Source of the DNA: Nocardioides sp. JS614
GTDB lineage: Bacteria > Actinomycetota > Actinomycetes > Propionibacteriales > Nocardioidaceae
DNA length: 64,000 nt
Direction of reading: 5' to 3'
Assembly: GCF_000015265.1 (NCBI RefSeq)
Contig: NC_008699.1
Coordinates: forward strand, 992,001 to 1,056,000
Position numbers and translations under genes: made by a program. The notes beneath the pieces were generated by a model that ran no database searches, was not told where the DNA came from, and saw nothing but the letters and a program-made list of their open reading frames with translations. Shown piece after piece: positions 17,117-25,009 of the stretch. The number at the start of each line of letters is the position of its first letter. Position 1 is the stretch's first letter.

Positions 17117-17896
17117 ATGGACGACCCGACGCTGACCGTGCTCGCGCTGCTCGGCCTCGCCGGCCTGGCGGCGGGCTTCGTCGACGCGGTCGTGGGCGGC
17201 GGGGGCCTGATCCAGCTCCCCGCGCTGCTGCTCGGGCTCCCGGGCGCCGCGCCGGTGCAGGTGCTGGCCACCAACAAGCTGGCCTCGATCTGCGGCACGA
17301 CGATGAGCAGCGCGACGTACTACCGGCGGATCCGGCCGGACCCGCGCACGTTCGGCCCGCTCATGCTGTTCGCGTTCGCCGGGTCCGCGACCGGCGCCGT
17401 GGTCGCGAGCCACATCCCGGGCGCGGCGTTCCAACCGATCGTGCTGGTGGCACTGGTCCTGGTCGGCGGCTACGTCCTGCTCCGCCCGGCGCTCGGCGAG
17501 GAGACGCTGCTGCGCTTCGCCGGCCACCGCCACACGGCGGCGGCGATGCTCACCGGCCTCGGCATCGGCTTCTACGACGGCGCGCTCGGCCCGGGCACGG
17601 GCAGCTTCTTCGTGATCACCCTGGTCGGCCTGCTCGGCTACAGCTTCCTGGAGGCGTCCGCGAAGGCCCGGCTCGCGAACTGGGCGACGAACCTCGCCGC
17701 GCTGTGCGTGTTCGTGCCCCAGGGCGCCGTCGTCTGGCACGTCGGCCTGGTGATGGGCGCCTGCAACCTGGTCGGCGGATACCTCGGTGCCCGGACCGCC
17801 GTCGCCCGGGGAGCCCGGTTCGTCCGGGCCTTCTTCGTGGTCGTGGTGGCCGCGTTCGTGGTGCGGATCGGTGGCGAGGTGGTGGGCCTGTGGTGA
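17117..17896 (+). CDS. TauE/SafE (TSUP) family membrane transporter
   Basis: 259 residues, seven to eight hydrophobic segments. It shows the family's duplicated motif: GFVDAVVGGGGLIQLPALL at about residues 21-39 and GIGFYDGALGPGTGSFFVITL at about 155-175. TSUP proteins move sulfite, sulfonates or other small anions across the membrane; the substrate cannot be read from sequence. It is the first gene of a tight run (overlaps of about 4 bases at each junction) with YigZ, PPOX and glyoxalase-like genes. The start has no obvious ribosome site. Confidence 0.88.
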   Translation: MDDPTLTVLALLGLAGLAAGFVDAVVGGGGLIQLPALLLGLPGAAPVQVLATNKLASICGTTMSSATYYRRIRPDPRTFGPLMLFAFAGSATGAVVASHIPGAAFQPIVLVALVLVGGYVLLRPALGEETLLRFAGHRHTAAAMLTGLGIGFYDGALGPGTGSFFVITLVGLLGYSFLEASAKARLANWATNLAALCVFVPQGAVVWHVGLVMGACNLVGGYLGARTAVARGARFVRAFFVVVVAAFVVRIGGEVVGLW

Positions 17897-18549
17897 CCGG
17901 TTACCTGACGATCGGGCGCGACGCCGAGGCCGAGATCGAGGTCAAGCGCTCCCGGTTCCGGTGCACGCTCGAGCGGGTCGAGGACGAGGCCGCCGCCCGG
18001 GCCGTCGTCGAGCGGCTGCGCCGTGAGCACTGGGACGCCCGGCACCACTGCTCCGCCTTCCGGATCCGGCAGAGCGGCCTCGGCCCGGGCGGGGAGGTCG
18101 AGCGCTCGTCCGACGACGGCGAGCCCGCCGGCACCGCCGGCGCCCCGATGCTCGAGGTGCTCCGCGGCCACGCCGAGGGCGGGGTCAGCGACGTGGTCGC
18201 GGTGGTCACCCGCTGGTTCGGCGGCACCCTGCTCGGCGCCGGCGGGCTGGTCCGGGCGTACGGCGACGCCGTGCGGGCCGGCCTGGCCGAGGCGGGGACC
18301 CTGCGGCGCAGCCTGGTACGCGAGCACCTCCTCGACCTCGGCCACGCCGACGCCGGCCGGGTCGAGAGCGAGCTGCGTTCGCGGGGCGTCGTCGTGCTGG
18401 ACTCGACGTACGGCGTCCACGTCACGCTGCGTCTCGGCGTGCCGCCGGACGAGGAGGAGCGGCTGGCCGCCCTCGTCGCCGAGCTCACCGCCGGCGCCGC
18501 GGAAACACGTGCCGCCGGCGAGCGCTGGGTCGATAGCCTCACCACATGA
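17893..18549 (+). CDS. YigZ/IMPACT family protein
   Basis: 218 residues. The N-terminal UPF0029 domain (about 1-115) shows KRSRFRCTLERV, ARHHCSAFRI, SDDGEPAGTAGAPMLEVL and VTRWFGGTLLGAGGLVRAYGDAV, all hallmark stretches of the family; a C-terminal DUF1949-type domain follows (about 130-205). Members are linked to translation or ribosome-associated regulation, but the biochemical role in bacteria is not settled. The GTG start overlaps the TSUP stop (GTGA). The final codons also hold a TAGCCT box that may serve the next gene. Confidence 0.88.
   Translation: MTGYLTIGRDAEAEIEVKRSRFRCTLERVEDEAAARAVVERLRREHWDARHHCSAFRIRQSGLGPGGEVERSSDDGEPAGTAGAPMLEVLRGHAEGGVSDVVAVVTRWFGGTLLGAGGLVRAYGDAVRAGLAEAGTLRRSLVREHLLDLGHADAGRVESELRSRGVVVLDSTYGVHVTLRLGVPPDEEERLAALVAELTAGAAETRAAGERWVDSLTT
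18534..18539 (+). promoter_or_regulatory. -10 box, possible internal leaderless promoter
   Basis: TAGCCT inside the end of the YigZ gene, six bases before ATG 18546. Same spacing as the boxes before 32210, 34737 and 38444. It could let the PPOX-glyoxalase pair be expressed separately. Confidence 0.4.
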
Positions 18550-18860
18550 GCATCCCGGTGGACCTCGCCGACCTCGCGGCGACGCTCGCGGACTTCGACC
18601 GCGGCTACCTGCTGACCACGACCGACGGGCGGGTCAAGGCGGTGTCGGTGCGAGCCGCGCCGGCCGACGGCGTGCTGCGGATCGCCGCCCCCGGGGGCGG
18701 TTCGCTCGCGAACCTCGCCGCCAACCCGGGGGTCACCCTGCTGTTCGCGCCCCGCGATCCGGGCGGGCACACCCTGCTCGTGGACGGCACGGGCCGGGCC
18801 GAGGGTGACGACGTGGTCGTCACGCCGGCCGCCGCCATCCTGCACCGGGCCGCCCCGTGA
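18546..18860 (+). CDS. Small PPOX-fold protein
   Basis: 104 residues. The strand pattern DRGYLLTTTDGRVKAVSVRA, LRIAAPGGGSLANLAANPGVTLLF, TLLVDGTGRAEGDDVVV follows the pyridoxamine-phosphate-oxidase split barrel of small actinobacterial flavin/F420 proteins. It lacks the ECW-type helix of the four stress-linked PPOX proteins in this window, and no DosR-like box is near, so it belongs to a different branch. The ATG overlaps the YigZ stop (ATGA), and its own stop overlaps the next GTG. Substrate unknown. Confidence 0.75.
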   Translation: MSIPVDLADLAATLADFDRGYLLTTTDGRVKAVSVRAAPADGVLRIAAPGGGSLANLAANPGVTLLFAPRDPGGHTLLVDGTGRAEGDDVVVTPAAAILHRAAP

Positions 18861-19603
18861 GCACCGCGCCGTTCTGGGTCAGCGCGTTCCTCGACTTCGC
18901 GCCCGACGACTTCGAGCGCGGCGTCGAGTTCTGGCAGGGCGTCACCGGCTACGAGCTCTCCGAGCGGCGCGGCGTCGACGGTGCCTTCGCCACGCTGGTG
19001 CCGCCGGACGGCGACGACTACCTGCGCGTGCAGCGCCTGGGCGGGGGCGACGGGCGGGTGCACCTCGACCTGCACGTCGAGAGCCCGACCATCGCGGCCG
19101 AGGCCGCGATCGAGCTCGGCGCGCACGTGCTGATGCGGCACGAGCAGGGGTACGTCGTGCTCCGCTCGCCCGGGGGGTTCGTGTTCTGCTTCGTGCGCCA
19201 CCACGCGTCGCGGCGCCCGGCGCCGGTGACCTGGGGCGCCGGGCGCTCCTACGTCGACCAGGTGTGCCTGGACATCCCCCCGGAGCACCACTCGGCGGAG
19301 GTCGCGTTCTGGCAGGCGCTGACCGGCTGGGACTTCGAGGACCTCGACAACTCGGTCTCGCCGGAGTTCTCCCGGCTCCGGCCGCCCGACGAGCAGCCGC
19401 TGCGCTGGCTGCTGCAGCGCCTCGACGGCACCGGCGGCGCGGTCACCGCGCACCTCGACCTGGCCGCCGACGACCGGGAGGCCGAGGCGGCCCGGCACGT
19501 CGAGCTGGGCGCCACGGTCGCCCGCGTCCACGAGCACTGGACGGTGCTGACCGACCCCGTCGGGACGGCGTACTGCATCACGGGGAGGAAGCCGCCGCGT
19601 TGA
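18857..19603 (+). CDS. Two-domain VOC/glyoxalase superfamily protein
   Basis: 248 residues with two vicinal-oxygen-chelate halves (about 5-118 and 128-245). Each begins with an aromatic-rich strand and helix (FLDFAPDDFERGVEFWQGVTGYEL; CLDIPPEHHSAEVAFWQALTGWDF) and closes with a DPVG-type or SPGG turn (LRSPGGFVFCF; LTDPVGTAYCI). Metal-binding His/Glu are not obvious in every canonical position, so it may bind rather than transform its ligand. Last gene of the TSUP-YigZ-PPOX-VOC run, translationally coupled by GTGA. Confidence 0.82.
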   Translation: MSTAPFWVSAFLDFAPDDFERGVEFWQGVTGYELSERRGVDGAFATLVPPDGDDYLRVQRLGGGDGRVHLDLHVESPTIAAEAAIELGAHVLMRHEQGYVVLRSPGGFVFCFVRHHASRRPAPVTWGAGRSYVDQVCLDIPPEHHSAEVAFWQALTGWDFEDLDNSVSPEFSRLRPPDEQPLRWLLQRLDGTGGAVTAHLDLAADDREAEAARHVELGATVARVHEHWTVLTDPVGTAYCITGRKPPR

Positions 19604-19696
19604 CCCGCGTGGACCACGACGGGGCACGCCGACCTGATCCGCGAGTCCATCGACGGAGCCGTCGGGGAGTGACCTGCGACGCGGCCCGTTCCGACG

Positions 19697-20083
19697 TCAG
19701 CCGGGTTGGTGGAGGCAGAGCACGTTGCCGTCGGGGTCGAGGAACCACGCGGCCTTCATCCCGTGTTGGTCGAGGATGTGGTCGACGGTCGCGAAGCCAG
19801 GAAGGTCGTAGTCCTCGAACGCCACGCCACGGCCCTCCAGGGTCGCGATCTCGGCGCCGATGTCGTCCACCTCGAAGCTCATCGCGGTGTTGGGCGACGG
19901 CGCGGCGTCGGGCAACAGCCGCAGCACCAGCTGGGATCCACCGGACAGGCGGAACGTCGTCTCGCCGGTGGTCTCGTTCGACCCGGCGAACGGGAGCCCG
20001 AGACGGTCTTCGTAGAACTCCTGCGCGCGGGCTGCGTCCTTGGTCGGGAGCATCACCGCGACCGCGCTCTCGGTCAGTGCCAT
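19697..20083 (-). CDS. VOC/glyoxalase-fold protein
   Basis: 128 residues, a single bleomycin-resistance/dioxygenase-type unit: VAVMLPTKDAARAQEFYEDRLGLPF, TAMSFEVDDIGAEIATLEGRGVAFEDYDLP, and AAWFLDPDGNVLCLHQ at the C-terminus. The E before LCL is shifted relative to enzymatic members. Converges on the two-domain VOC gene across a gap of 93 bases that shows no strong hairpin. Separate from the UbiB-like gene upstream by 63 bases in the same direction. Specific reaction unknown. Confidence 0.85.
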   Translation of the reverse strand: MALTESAVAVMLPTKDAARAQEFYEDRLGLPFAGSNETTGETTFRLSGGSQLVLRLLPDAAPSPNTAMSFEVDDIGAEIATLEGRGVAFEDYDLPGFATVDHILDQHGMKAAWFLDPDGNVLCLHQPG

Positions 20084-20146
20084 CCGCCCAGCGTGCGCCC
20101 GCCCTGCCCGACCCGCAATGGCCCCATCGGGTGGCTCGGAGGAGGC

Positions 20147-21484
20147 TCAGCTCGGATCGGCGAACCCGGGCAGCGACTCGGTGAGGATCTGCCGGAACGG
20201 CGCCTCGCACTCCAGCTGGCTCAGCACGCCGATGCCGGCCAGCCAGGTGCGGTGGATCAGCAGGTACGACGGCGGCAGGTTGATCTTCATGCCGACGGTG
20301 TACGCCGGGTCGCGCGGGTCGTTGATCCGCGCGAACTGACTGCGCATCCAGGACCGCGAGAACCGGAACCGCTCGACCTTGGTCGGCTCGACGAACGGCG
20401 CCAGGTAGTCGAGCAGCTGCTGGGGGTCGACCCGGACCCGGTCCTTGACGAAGCCCTCGCGGCGCAACCCCTCCAACAGCTCCTCGGGGTCCTCGACGGC
20501 CGCAACCCGTAGCAGCCGACCCATGGCCTCGGGGAGCCCACGCTCCGGGAGCCGGGCGACCGCGCCGAAGTCGAGGACGCCGAGCCGGCCGGGCTCGCCG
20601 CCGGGTCCGGGCAGGATGCGGTAGTTGCCGGGGTGCGGGTCGGCGTGCAGCATGCCGGTCCGGGCCGGGCCGGAGAAGAGGAACCGGACGAGCAGCTCGC
20701 CGTAGTGGTCGCGCTCCTCCTGGGTGCCGCCGGCGATGATCGACGCCAGGGAGGCCGGGCTCTCGAGCCACTCGGTCACCAGGACCGTCTCGCCGACCGC
20801 CACCACGTCGGGGACCACGATGTCCGGGTCGTCGCGGAACGCGGCCGCGAACGTCGCCTGGGCCTCCGCCTCGAGCTGGTAGTCGAGCTCGTCCTCGGCG
20901 CGCGCCTGGAGCTCGGCGACCAGGGGCTTGAGGTCGAGCCCCGGCACCAGCGGTGCCGCGGTCCGGGCGACCCGGGCGAGCTGGCGCAGGTCCGAGCGCA
21001 GGGCGTCGGCCGCACCGGGGTACTGCACCTTGACGGCGACCTCGCGGCCGTCGTGCCAGCGGCCCCGGTGCACCTGCCCGATCGAGGCGGCGGCGGTCGG
21101 GCCGCCGTCGAGCCAGACCAGCTGCTCGCGCCAGTCGGGGCCGAGATCGCGGGCGAGGATGTCGCGCACCGTCTGCGTCGGCATCGGCGGAGCGTCGTCC
21201 TGGAGCCGGGTGAGGTGCTCGCGGTAGGGGCCGGCGAGGCTCTCGGGAAGCGCCGACTCCATGATCGAGAGCATCTGGCCGACCTTCATCGCGCCGCCCT
21301 TGAGCTCCCCGAGGGTGCGGAACAGCTGCTCGGCCGTGCGCTGCTGGATCTCGGTCATCACGGTCTCGGCCGGCGCGCCACCGAGCCGCTTGCCGAGGCC
21401 GACCGCGCTGCGGCCGGCGTACCCCAGGGGCAGCGCGGCCAGCCTCGCCGTCCGGGCGACGGCCTTGCGGGGCAGCTCGGTCAC
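20147..21484 (-). CDS. ABC1/AarF/UbiB family atypical kinase
   Basis: 445 residues from GTG 21484. Family marks: KxGQ motif in LGELKGGAMKVGQMLS, the Ala-rich loop TAAASIGQVHRG, AVKVQYPGA with the catalytic lysine, EDELDYQLEA, VTEWLES, the catalytic loop HADPHPGNY and the metal DFG in VLDFGAVARL. These proteins support isoprenoid-quinone or lipid metabolism and have weak ATPase activity. GAGAAT six bases before the start fits the TANNNT-like leaderless pattern only loosely. Divergent from the phytoene-desaturase-like gene, with 94 bases between the starts. Confidence 0.9.
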   Translation of the reverse strand: MTELPRKAVARTARLAALPLGYAGRSAVGLGKRLGGAPAETVMTEIQQRTAEQLFRTLGELKGGAMKVGQMLSIMESALPESLAGPYREHLTRLQDDAPPMPTQTVRDILARDLGPDWREQLVWLDGGPTAAASIGQVHRGRWHDGREVAVKVQYPGAADALRSDLRQLARVARTAAPLVPGLDLKPLVAELQARAEDELDYQLEAEAQATFAAAFRDDPDIVVPDVVAVGETVLVTEWLESPASLASIIAGGTQEERDHYGELLVRFLFSGPARTGMLHADPHPGNYRILPGPGGEPGRLGVLDFGAVARLPERGLPEAMGRLLRVAAVEDPEELLEGLRREGFVKDRVRVDPQQLLDYLAPFVEPTKVERFRFSRSWMRSQFARINDPRDPAYTVGMKINLPPSYLLIHRTWLAGIGVLSQLECEAPFRQILTESLPGFADPS

Positions 21485-21566
21485 GCAGCCATTCTCCCAG
21501 GTGGCCGAAGGCGGCGACCGAAGCGGCCGCTGCGCCGCCGCGCTGCATGGGGCGGACGTCGCCGGG

Positions 21567-21572
21567 TACCGT
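21567..21572 (+). promoter_or_regulatory. -10 box of a leaderless promoter
   Basis: TACCGT, six bases before the GTG at 21579; no ribosome site is visible. Same arrangement as several other genes in the window. Confidence 0.4.
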
Positions 21573-21578
21573 CGAGCG

Positions 21579-23165
21579 GTGAGCCAGGAGTACGACGCCG
21601 TGGTCGTCGGCGCCGGGCCCAACGGGCTGGTCGCCGCCAACCACCTGGTCGACCGCGGGTGGTCGGTGCTCGTGCTGGAGGCCCAGCCGGACGTCGGCGG
21701 CGCCGTCGCCAGCGACCGTGAGGTGCACCCGGACTTCGTCCACGACACGTTCAGCGCGTTCTACCCGCTCGCCGCGGTGTCGCGCGCCATCCAGGGGTTC
21801 GCGCTGGAGGAGCACGGGCTGCGCTGGACGCACGCGCCCGCCGTCCTCGGCCACCAGCTTCCGGCCGGCGCCTGGGCCCTCCTGCACCGCGACCGCGAGG
21901 TCACCGCCGGCCTGATGGACGCCCAGCACCCCGGCGACGGCGCGGCCTGGCTCGAGCTGTGCGGGGACTGGGACCGGATCGGCGGCGCGATCGTGGACGC
22001 GCTGCTGACCCCGTTCCCGCCGGTGCGGCCGGGGCTCTCGGTGCTGGCGCGGCTGCGCTCGGTCGGCGGCCTGCGCTTCGTCCGGGAGCTGCTCACCCCG
22101 GCCGCCGACCTGGGTCGGCACCGGTTCGGGGGCGCGGCGCCGCGGATCCTGCTGGCCGGCAACGCCGGGCACGCCGACATCCCGCTCACCTCGCCCGGCT
22201 CCGGCCTGATGGCGCTGCTGCTGACCATGCTCGGCCAGACCGTGGGCTTCCCCGTCCCGGTCGGTGGCGCCGGGCACTTCGCGCAGGCGCTCGCCGCCCG
22301 GCTGCGGGCGAAGGGCGCCGAGATCCACTGCGCCAGCGAGGTCACGGCGATCGAGGTGGCGGGCGGGCGTGCCGTCGCGGTGCGGACGGCGGCCGGGGAG
22401 CGGTACGCCGCGGGCCACGCGGTGATCGCCGACGTGTCGGCGCCGAGCCTCTACGGCCGCCTGCTACCGGCCGAGGCGCTCCCCGCCCGGACCCGCGCCG
22501 GGATGCGGTCCTTCGAGATGGACCCCCGGACGGTGAAGGTGGACTGGGCCCTGTCCGGACCGGTCCCGTGGTGGGTGCCTCCGGCGTACGACCCGGGGAC
22601 CGTGCACGTCGCCGACTCGGTCGAGGAGATCGGTGCGGCCCTGCACCAGGTCGCGTCGCGGACGATCCCGGCGGCGCCGTTCCTGCTCGCCGGCCAGATG
22701 ACCACGACCGACCCCACCCGCTCGCCGGCGGGGACCGAGTCGATGTGGGCCTACACGCACGTGCCGCAGCAGACGGCGCACGACGCCGGGGACGGGACCA
22801 TCCGCGGCGTGTGGGACGAGACGGACTGCGAGCGCTTCGCCGACCGGATGCAGGCCCGCATCGAGGGTCTCGCGCCCGGGTTCGGCGACCGGGTGCTCGC
22901 CCGCCGGGTGCTCGGGCCGCACGAGCTGGAGGCCCGCGACGCCAACCTCGTGGGCGGTGGCCTCAACGGGGGTACGGCGCAGCTGCACCAGCAGCTGGTG
23001 TTCCGTCCGGTGCCCGGCCTCGGGCGGGCCGAGACGCCCGTGCGCGGGCTCTACCTCGGCTCAGCGGCTGCGCACCCCGGCGGCGGCGTGCACGGCGCGC
23101 CCGGCACGAATGCCGCCCGCGCCGCGCTCGCCCACCGCCGGGCGCGCTTCCTGGTCCGCCGCTGA
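21579..23165 (+). CDS. Phytoene-desaturase-like NAD(P)/FAD oxidoreductase
   Basis: 528 residues. The N-terminal dinucleotide fold is intact (DAVVVGAGPNGLVAANHLVDRGW, then LEAQPDVGGAVAS). The middle holds GGAGHFAQALAARLRAKGAEIHC and the C-terminus GLYLGSAAAHPGGGVHGAPGTNAA, the FAD-closing motif of the carotenoid isomerase/phytoene desaturase superfamily (PDSH-like). No carotenoid biosynthesis genes adjoin, so a role in carotenoid metabolism is not supported by context; many such actinobacterial paralogues are uncharacterised. The frame is open further upstream into the UbiB region, but GTG 21579 begins the conserved domain. Confidence 0.85.
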   Translation: MSQEYDAVVVGAGPNGLVAANHLVDRGWSVLVLEAQPDVGGAVASDREVHPDFVHDTFSAFYPLAAVSRAIQGFALEEHGLRWTHAPAVLGHQLPAGAWALLHRDREVTAGLMDAQHPGDGAAWLELCGDWDRIGGAIVDALLTPFPPVRPGLSVLARLRSVGGLRFVRELLTPAADLGRHRFGGAAPRILLAGNAGHADIPLTSPGSGLMALLLTMLGQTVGFPVPVGGAGHFAQALAARLRAKGAEIHCASEVTAIEVAGGRAVAVRTAAGERYAAGHAVIADVSAPSLYGRLLPAEALPARTRAGMRSFEMDPRTVKVDWALSGPVPWWVPPAYDPGTVHVADSVEEIGAALHQVASRTIPAAPFLLAGQMTTTDPTRSPAGTESMWAYTHVPQQTAHDAGDGTIRGVWDETDCERFADRMQARIEGLAPGFGDRVLARRVLGPHELEARDANLVGGGLNGGTAQLHQQLVFRPVPGLGRAETPVRGLYLGSAAAHPGGGVHGAPGTNAARAALAHRRARFLVRR

Positions 23166-23172
23166 GGACCGG

Positions 23173-23643
23173 TCAGGGGGTGACCGACGGGTCCGCGACC
23201 GGAGTCGTCGGGGTGTCCGTCGGGGTGTCCGTCGGGGTGTCTGTCGGGGTCTCGGTGGGCGACTGCCCGGCGAGGCACTTGTCGAGCCGCTGCTGGGCCT
23301 TGGTCAGCCGCATCTGCTGCGCCTTCTTGACCTTGGCGACCTTGGCCTCGGCGGCCTCGGCCTTGCGGAGCGCGTTCTTCGCGGCGGCCCGCTCCCTGCC
23401 CGTGGTCGCCTCGGCGAGGTCGGTCTCGGCCTCGTCGACCGCGGCCTGCTTGCGCTCGAAGACCGCCGTCACCCGCGCGAGGGCCTGCTCCGCCTTCTCG
23501 ACCTGGGCGGTCTGCCTGGCGCAAGGGGCGCTCGGCGCGGGCGCCGTCTCGTCGGCCTGGGCGGTGGTCACCAGACCGGCTGCACCGGCGGCGAGCACGA
23601 GCGTGGCGGCCGAGGCCGCGAGCGCGCGCGTGATCTGTCTCAT
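23173..23643 (-). CDS. Exported Ala/Lys-rich coiled-coil protein with PTDT repeats
   Basis: 156 residues. Signal peptide MRQITRALAASAATLVLAAGAAG ... AQADE. The mature protein is mostly helical and highly charged (VEKAEQALARVTAVFERKQAAVDEAE ... KALRKAEAAEAKVAKVKK-type), suggesting a coiled coil, with one Cys near each end (PCARQ and DKCLAG). The C-terminus is a Thr/Pro repeat, PTDT four times, encoded by a 12-base tandem repeat. No enzymatic motif. Probably an exported or wall-associated structural protein; function unknown. Converges with the oxidoreductase, leaving seven bases. Confidence 0.75.
   Translation of the reverse strand: MRQITRALAASAATLVLAAGAAGLVTTAQADETAPAPSAPCARQTAQVEKAEQALARVTAVFERKQAAVDEAETDLAEATTGRERAAAKNALRKAEAAEAKVAKVKKAQQMRLTKAQQRLDKCLAGQSPTETPTDTPTDTPTDTPTTPVADPSVTP
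23209..23256. repeat. 12-base tandem repeat, four units, coding
   Basis: Units CGGGGTGTCCGT (twice), CGGGGTGTCTGT and CGGGGTCTCGGT, encoding a PTDT-type tail on the minus strand. Length variation between strains is likely. Confidence 0.8.
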
Positions 23644-23710
23644 GCTTGGTCCTCTCAGAGTTGTCCCGACAGTCGCAACATCGGCCGGGGGACCGCGCTT
23701 CTTGAGGGGT

Positions 23711-23738
23711 CGGGACCTGCCCGATCGGGCAGGTCCCG
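23711..23738. terminator. 28-base perfect palindrome downstream of pspC-like gene
   Basis: Arms CGGGACCTGCCCGA and TCGGGCAGGTCCCG with no spacer, twelve bases after the stop of the PspC-like gene (read on minus) and before the next minus-strand start at 23643. It would form a strong hairpin but has no T-tract. The outer GGGACC/GGTCCC resembles the DosR-like box, but with 14 bases between arms, so I treat it as a terminator-like element. Confidence 0.5.
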
Positions 23739-23749
23739 CGGGCTCGCGC

Positions 23750-24022
23750 TCAGCCGGCCTGGGCGGGAGGCGCCGGTGCGGTCGGCGGGGTCGGCCGGAG
23801 GTACGCGACGTCCTCCTCGGCTGGCATCAGGATCCACAGGATCGGGTAGACCAGGAGCTGGCTGCCGGGCAGCACCATCAGCGCCAGCAGGAACAGCAGC
23901 CGCGCCGGCCACGGGTCGAGGCCGATGCGCCGGCCCAGGCCGGAGCACACGCCGCCGAGCACCCGCCGGTCGCGCGGCCGGATCAGGCCGTTCCGGGCGA
24001 AGGTCTGGTGGATGTCGTTCAT
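23750..24022 (-). CDS. PspC-domain membrane protein
   Basis: 90 residues from ATG 24022, chosen because AGAGGAAG lies nine bases upstream; an ATG 18 codons earlier has none. The PspC motif is plain: RPRDRRVLGGVCSGLGRRIGLDP followed by a membrane segment (ARLLFLLALMVLPGSQLLVYPILWILMP). The short Pro/Ala tail is disordered. PspC-domain proteins sense or buffer envelope stress in other bacteria. Divergent from the ABC/FtsX operon. Confidence 0.85.
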   Translation of the reverse strand: MNDIHQTFARNGLIRPRDRRVLGGVCSGLGRRIGLDPWPARLLFLLALMVLPGSQLLVYPILWILMPAEEDVAYLRPTPPTAPAPPAQAG

Positions 24023-24122
24023 GGTGCGGCACTTCCTCTGCGGTGGTGGTCCGGGGCCTCTCCCCGGTACCTCCACTGTGCGCCGCCGGGCCAGTGCGGC
24101 ACATCAGGTGCTGCCCTGCCCG

Positions 24123-24154
24123 GACCCTGATCCCGGCCGCGGGGCGTCAGGGTC
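24123..24154. promoter_or_regulatory. Inverted repeat upstream of ABC/FtsX operon
   Basis: Arms GACCCTGA and TCAGGGTC enclose a 16-base GC-rich segment with further pairing (CCC/GGG). It is 85 bases before ATG 24240 and 100 bases from the divergent pspC-like start. Could be an operator or a leader hairpin; no matching regulator gene is adjacent. Confidence 0.35.
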
Positions 24155-24239
24155 GAGCCGCTCCGCTCGGACCCGATTCCCGGCGGACCCGGGCCGTTGT
24201 GCTCTGCCGTCCACCGGCCTCCCGCGGGAGGCTCGGGGG

Positions 24240-25004
24240 ATGGCTGGGGTTGCGGAGCCCCGCCCTGCTGTCGACGCCCGCGTGGGCAGCGAGGGCACCC
24301 GGATCGACCTCGACGACGTCTGTCGCTACTTCGTGGTCGGCGACAGTGTGGTCAAGGCCCTCGACGACGTGTTCCTCCATGTCGACGAGTCGGCCTTCGT
24401 CGTCGTGCTCGGCGCCTCGGGCTCCGGGAAGACGACCCTGCTCAACCTGATCGGCGCCCTGGACGCACCCACGGCCGGCACCGTGCGCCTGGCCGGGGTG
24501 GAGCTGACCGGCGCGTCGCGGGCCGAGCGGACCCGCGTGCGCCGCAGCACGGTCAGCTTCATCTTCCAGAGCTTCAACCTGTTTCCCGGGCTCACCGCCC
24601 TGGAGAACGTGCAGTTCGGCGCGGACGTCGCCGGCCGCCCGGCCGCGGAGTCGGTGGCGCGCGAGGTGCTCGACCAGGTCGGGCTGGGTGACCGGGGCAG
24701 CCACTTCGCGCACCAGCTCTCCGGCGGCGAGCAGCAGCGGGTCGCGATCGCGCGGGCGCTGGCGACCGGCAACCCGATCCTGCTGGCGGACGAGCCCACC
24801 GGCGAGCTGGACTTCCGCACCGGCGTACAGATCCTGGAGCTCCTGCGCGCCCAGGCGGAGGCGGGGAAGACCGTGATCGTCGTGACGCACAACCGCGAGA
24901 TCTCGCGCGTGGCCGACCGGGTGATCGAGCTGTCGAGCGGCCGGATCGTCGCCGACGGCGCGCCCCCGGGCGGTCCGGCCGCGATCGCGGACCTGCACTG
25001 GTAG
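24240..25004 (+). CDS. ABC transporter ATPase, LolD/MacB-type
   Basis: 254 residues. Walker A GASGSGKTT, Q-loop IFQSFNLFPGLTALENV, signature LSGGEQQRVAIARALATGNPILLADEPTGELD, and H-loop VVTHNREI. The LFPGLTALENV and DEPTGELD stretches are those of the LolD/MacB/FtsE class that works with FtsX-fold permeases. The permease follows after five bases, so the two form one exporter. ATG 24240 begins after a GGGAGG-like purine run. Substrate unknown; in Gram-positives such exporters handle peptides, lipids or envelope signals. Confidence 0.92.
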   Translation: MAGVAEPRPAVDARVGSEGTRIDLDDVCRYFVVGDSVVKALDDVFLHVDESAFVVVLGASGSGKTTLLNLIGALDAPTAGTVRLAGVELTGASRAERTRVRRSTVSFIFQSFNLFPGLTALENVQFGADVAGRPAAESVAREVLDQVGLGDRGSHFAHQLSGGEQQRVAIARALATGNPILLADEPTGELDFRTGVQILELLRAQAEAGKTVIVVTHNREISRVADRVIELSSGRIVADGAPPGGPAAIADLHW

Positions 25005-25009
25005 TCGCG

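Noticed and set aside
23209..23256. CRISPR-like or intergenic repeat
   Set aside because: The four 12-base units are in frame and code for a Thr/Pro tail; no spacers.
23711..23738. 28-base palindrome as a DosR-like operator
   Set aside because: Arms GGGACC and GGTCCC are 14 bases apart instead of two, and the site follows a stop codon rather than preceding a start; treated as terminator-like.
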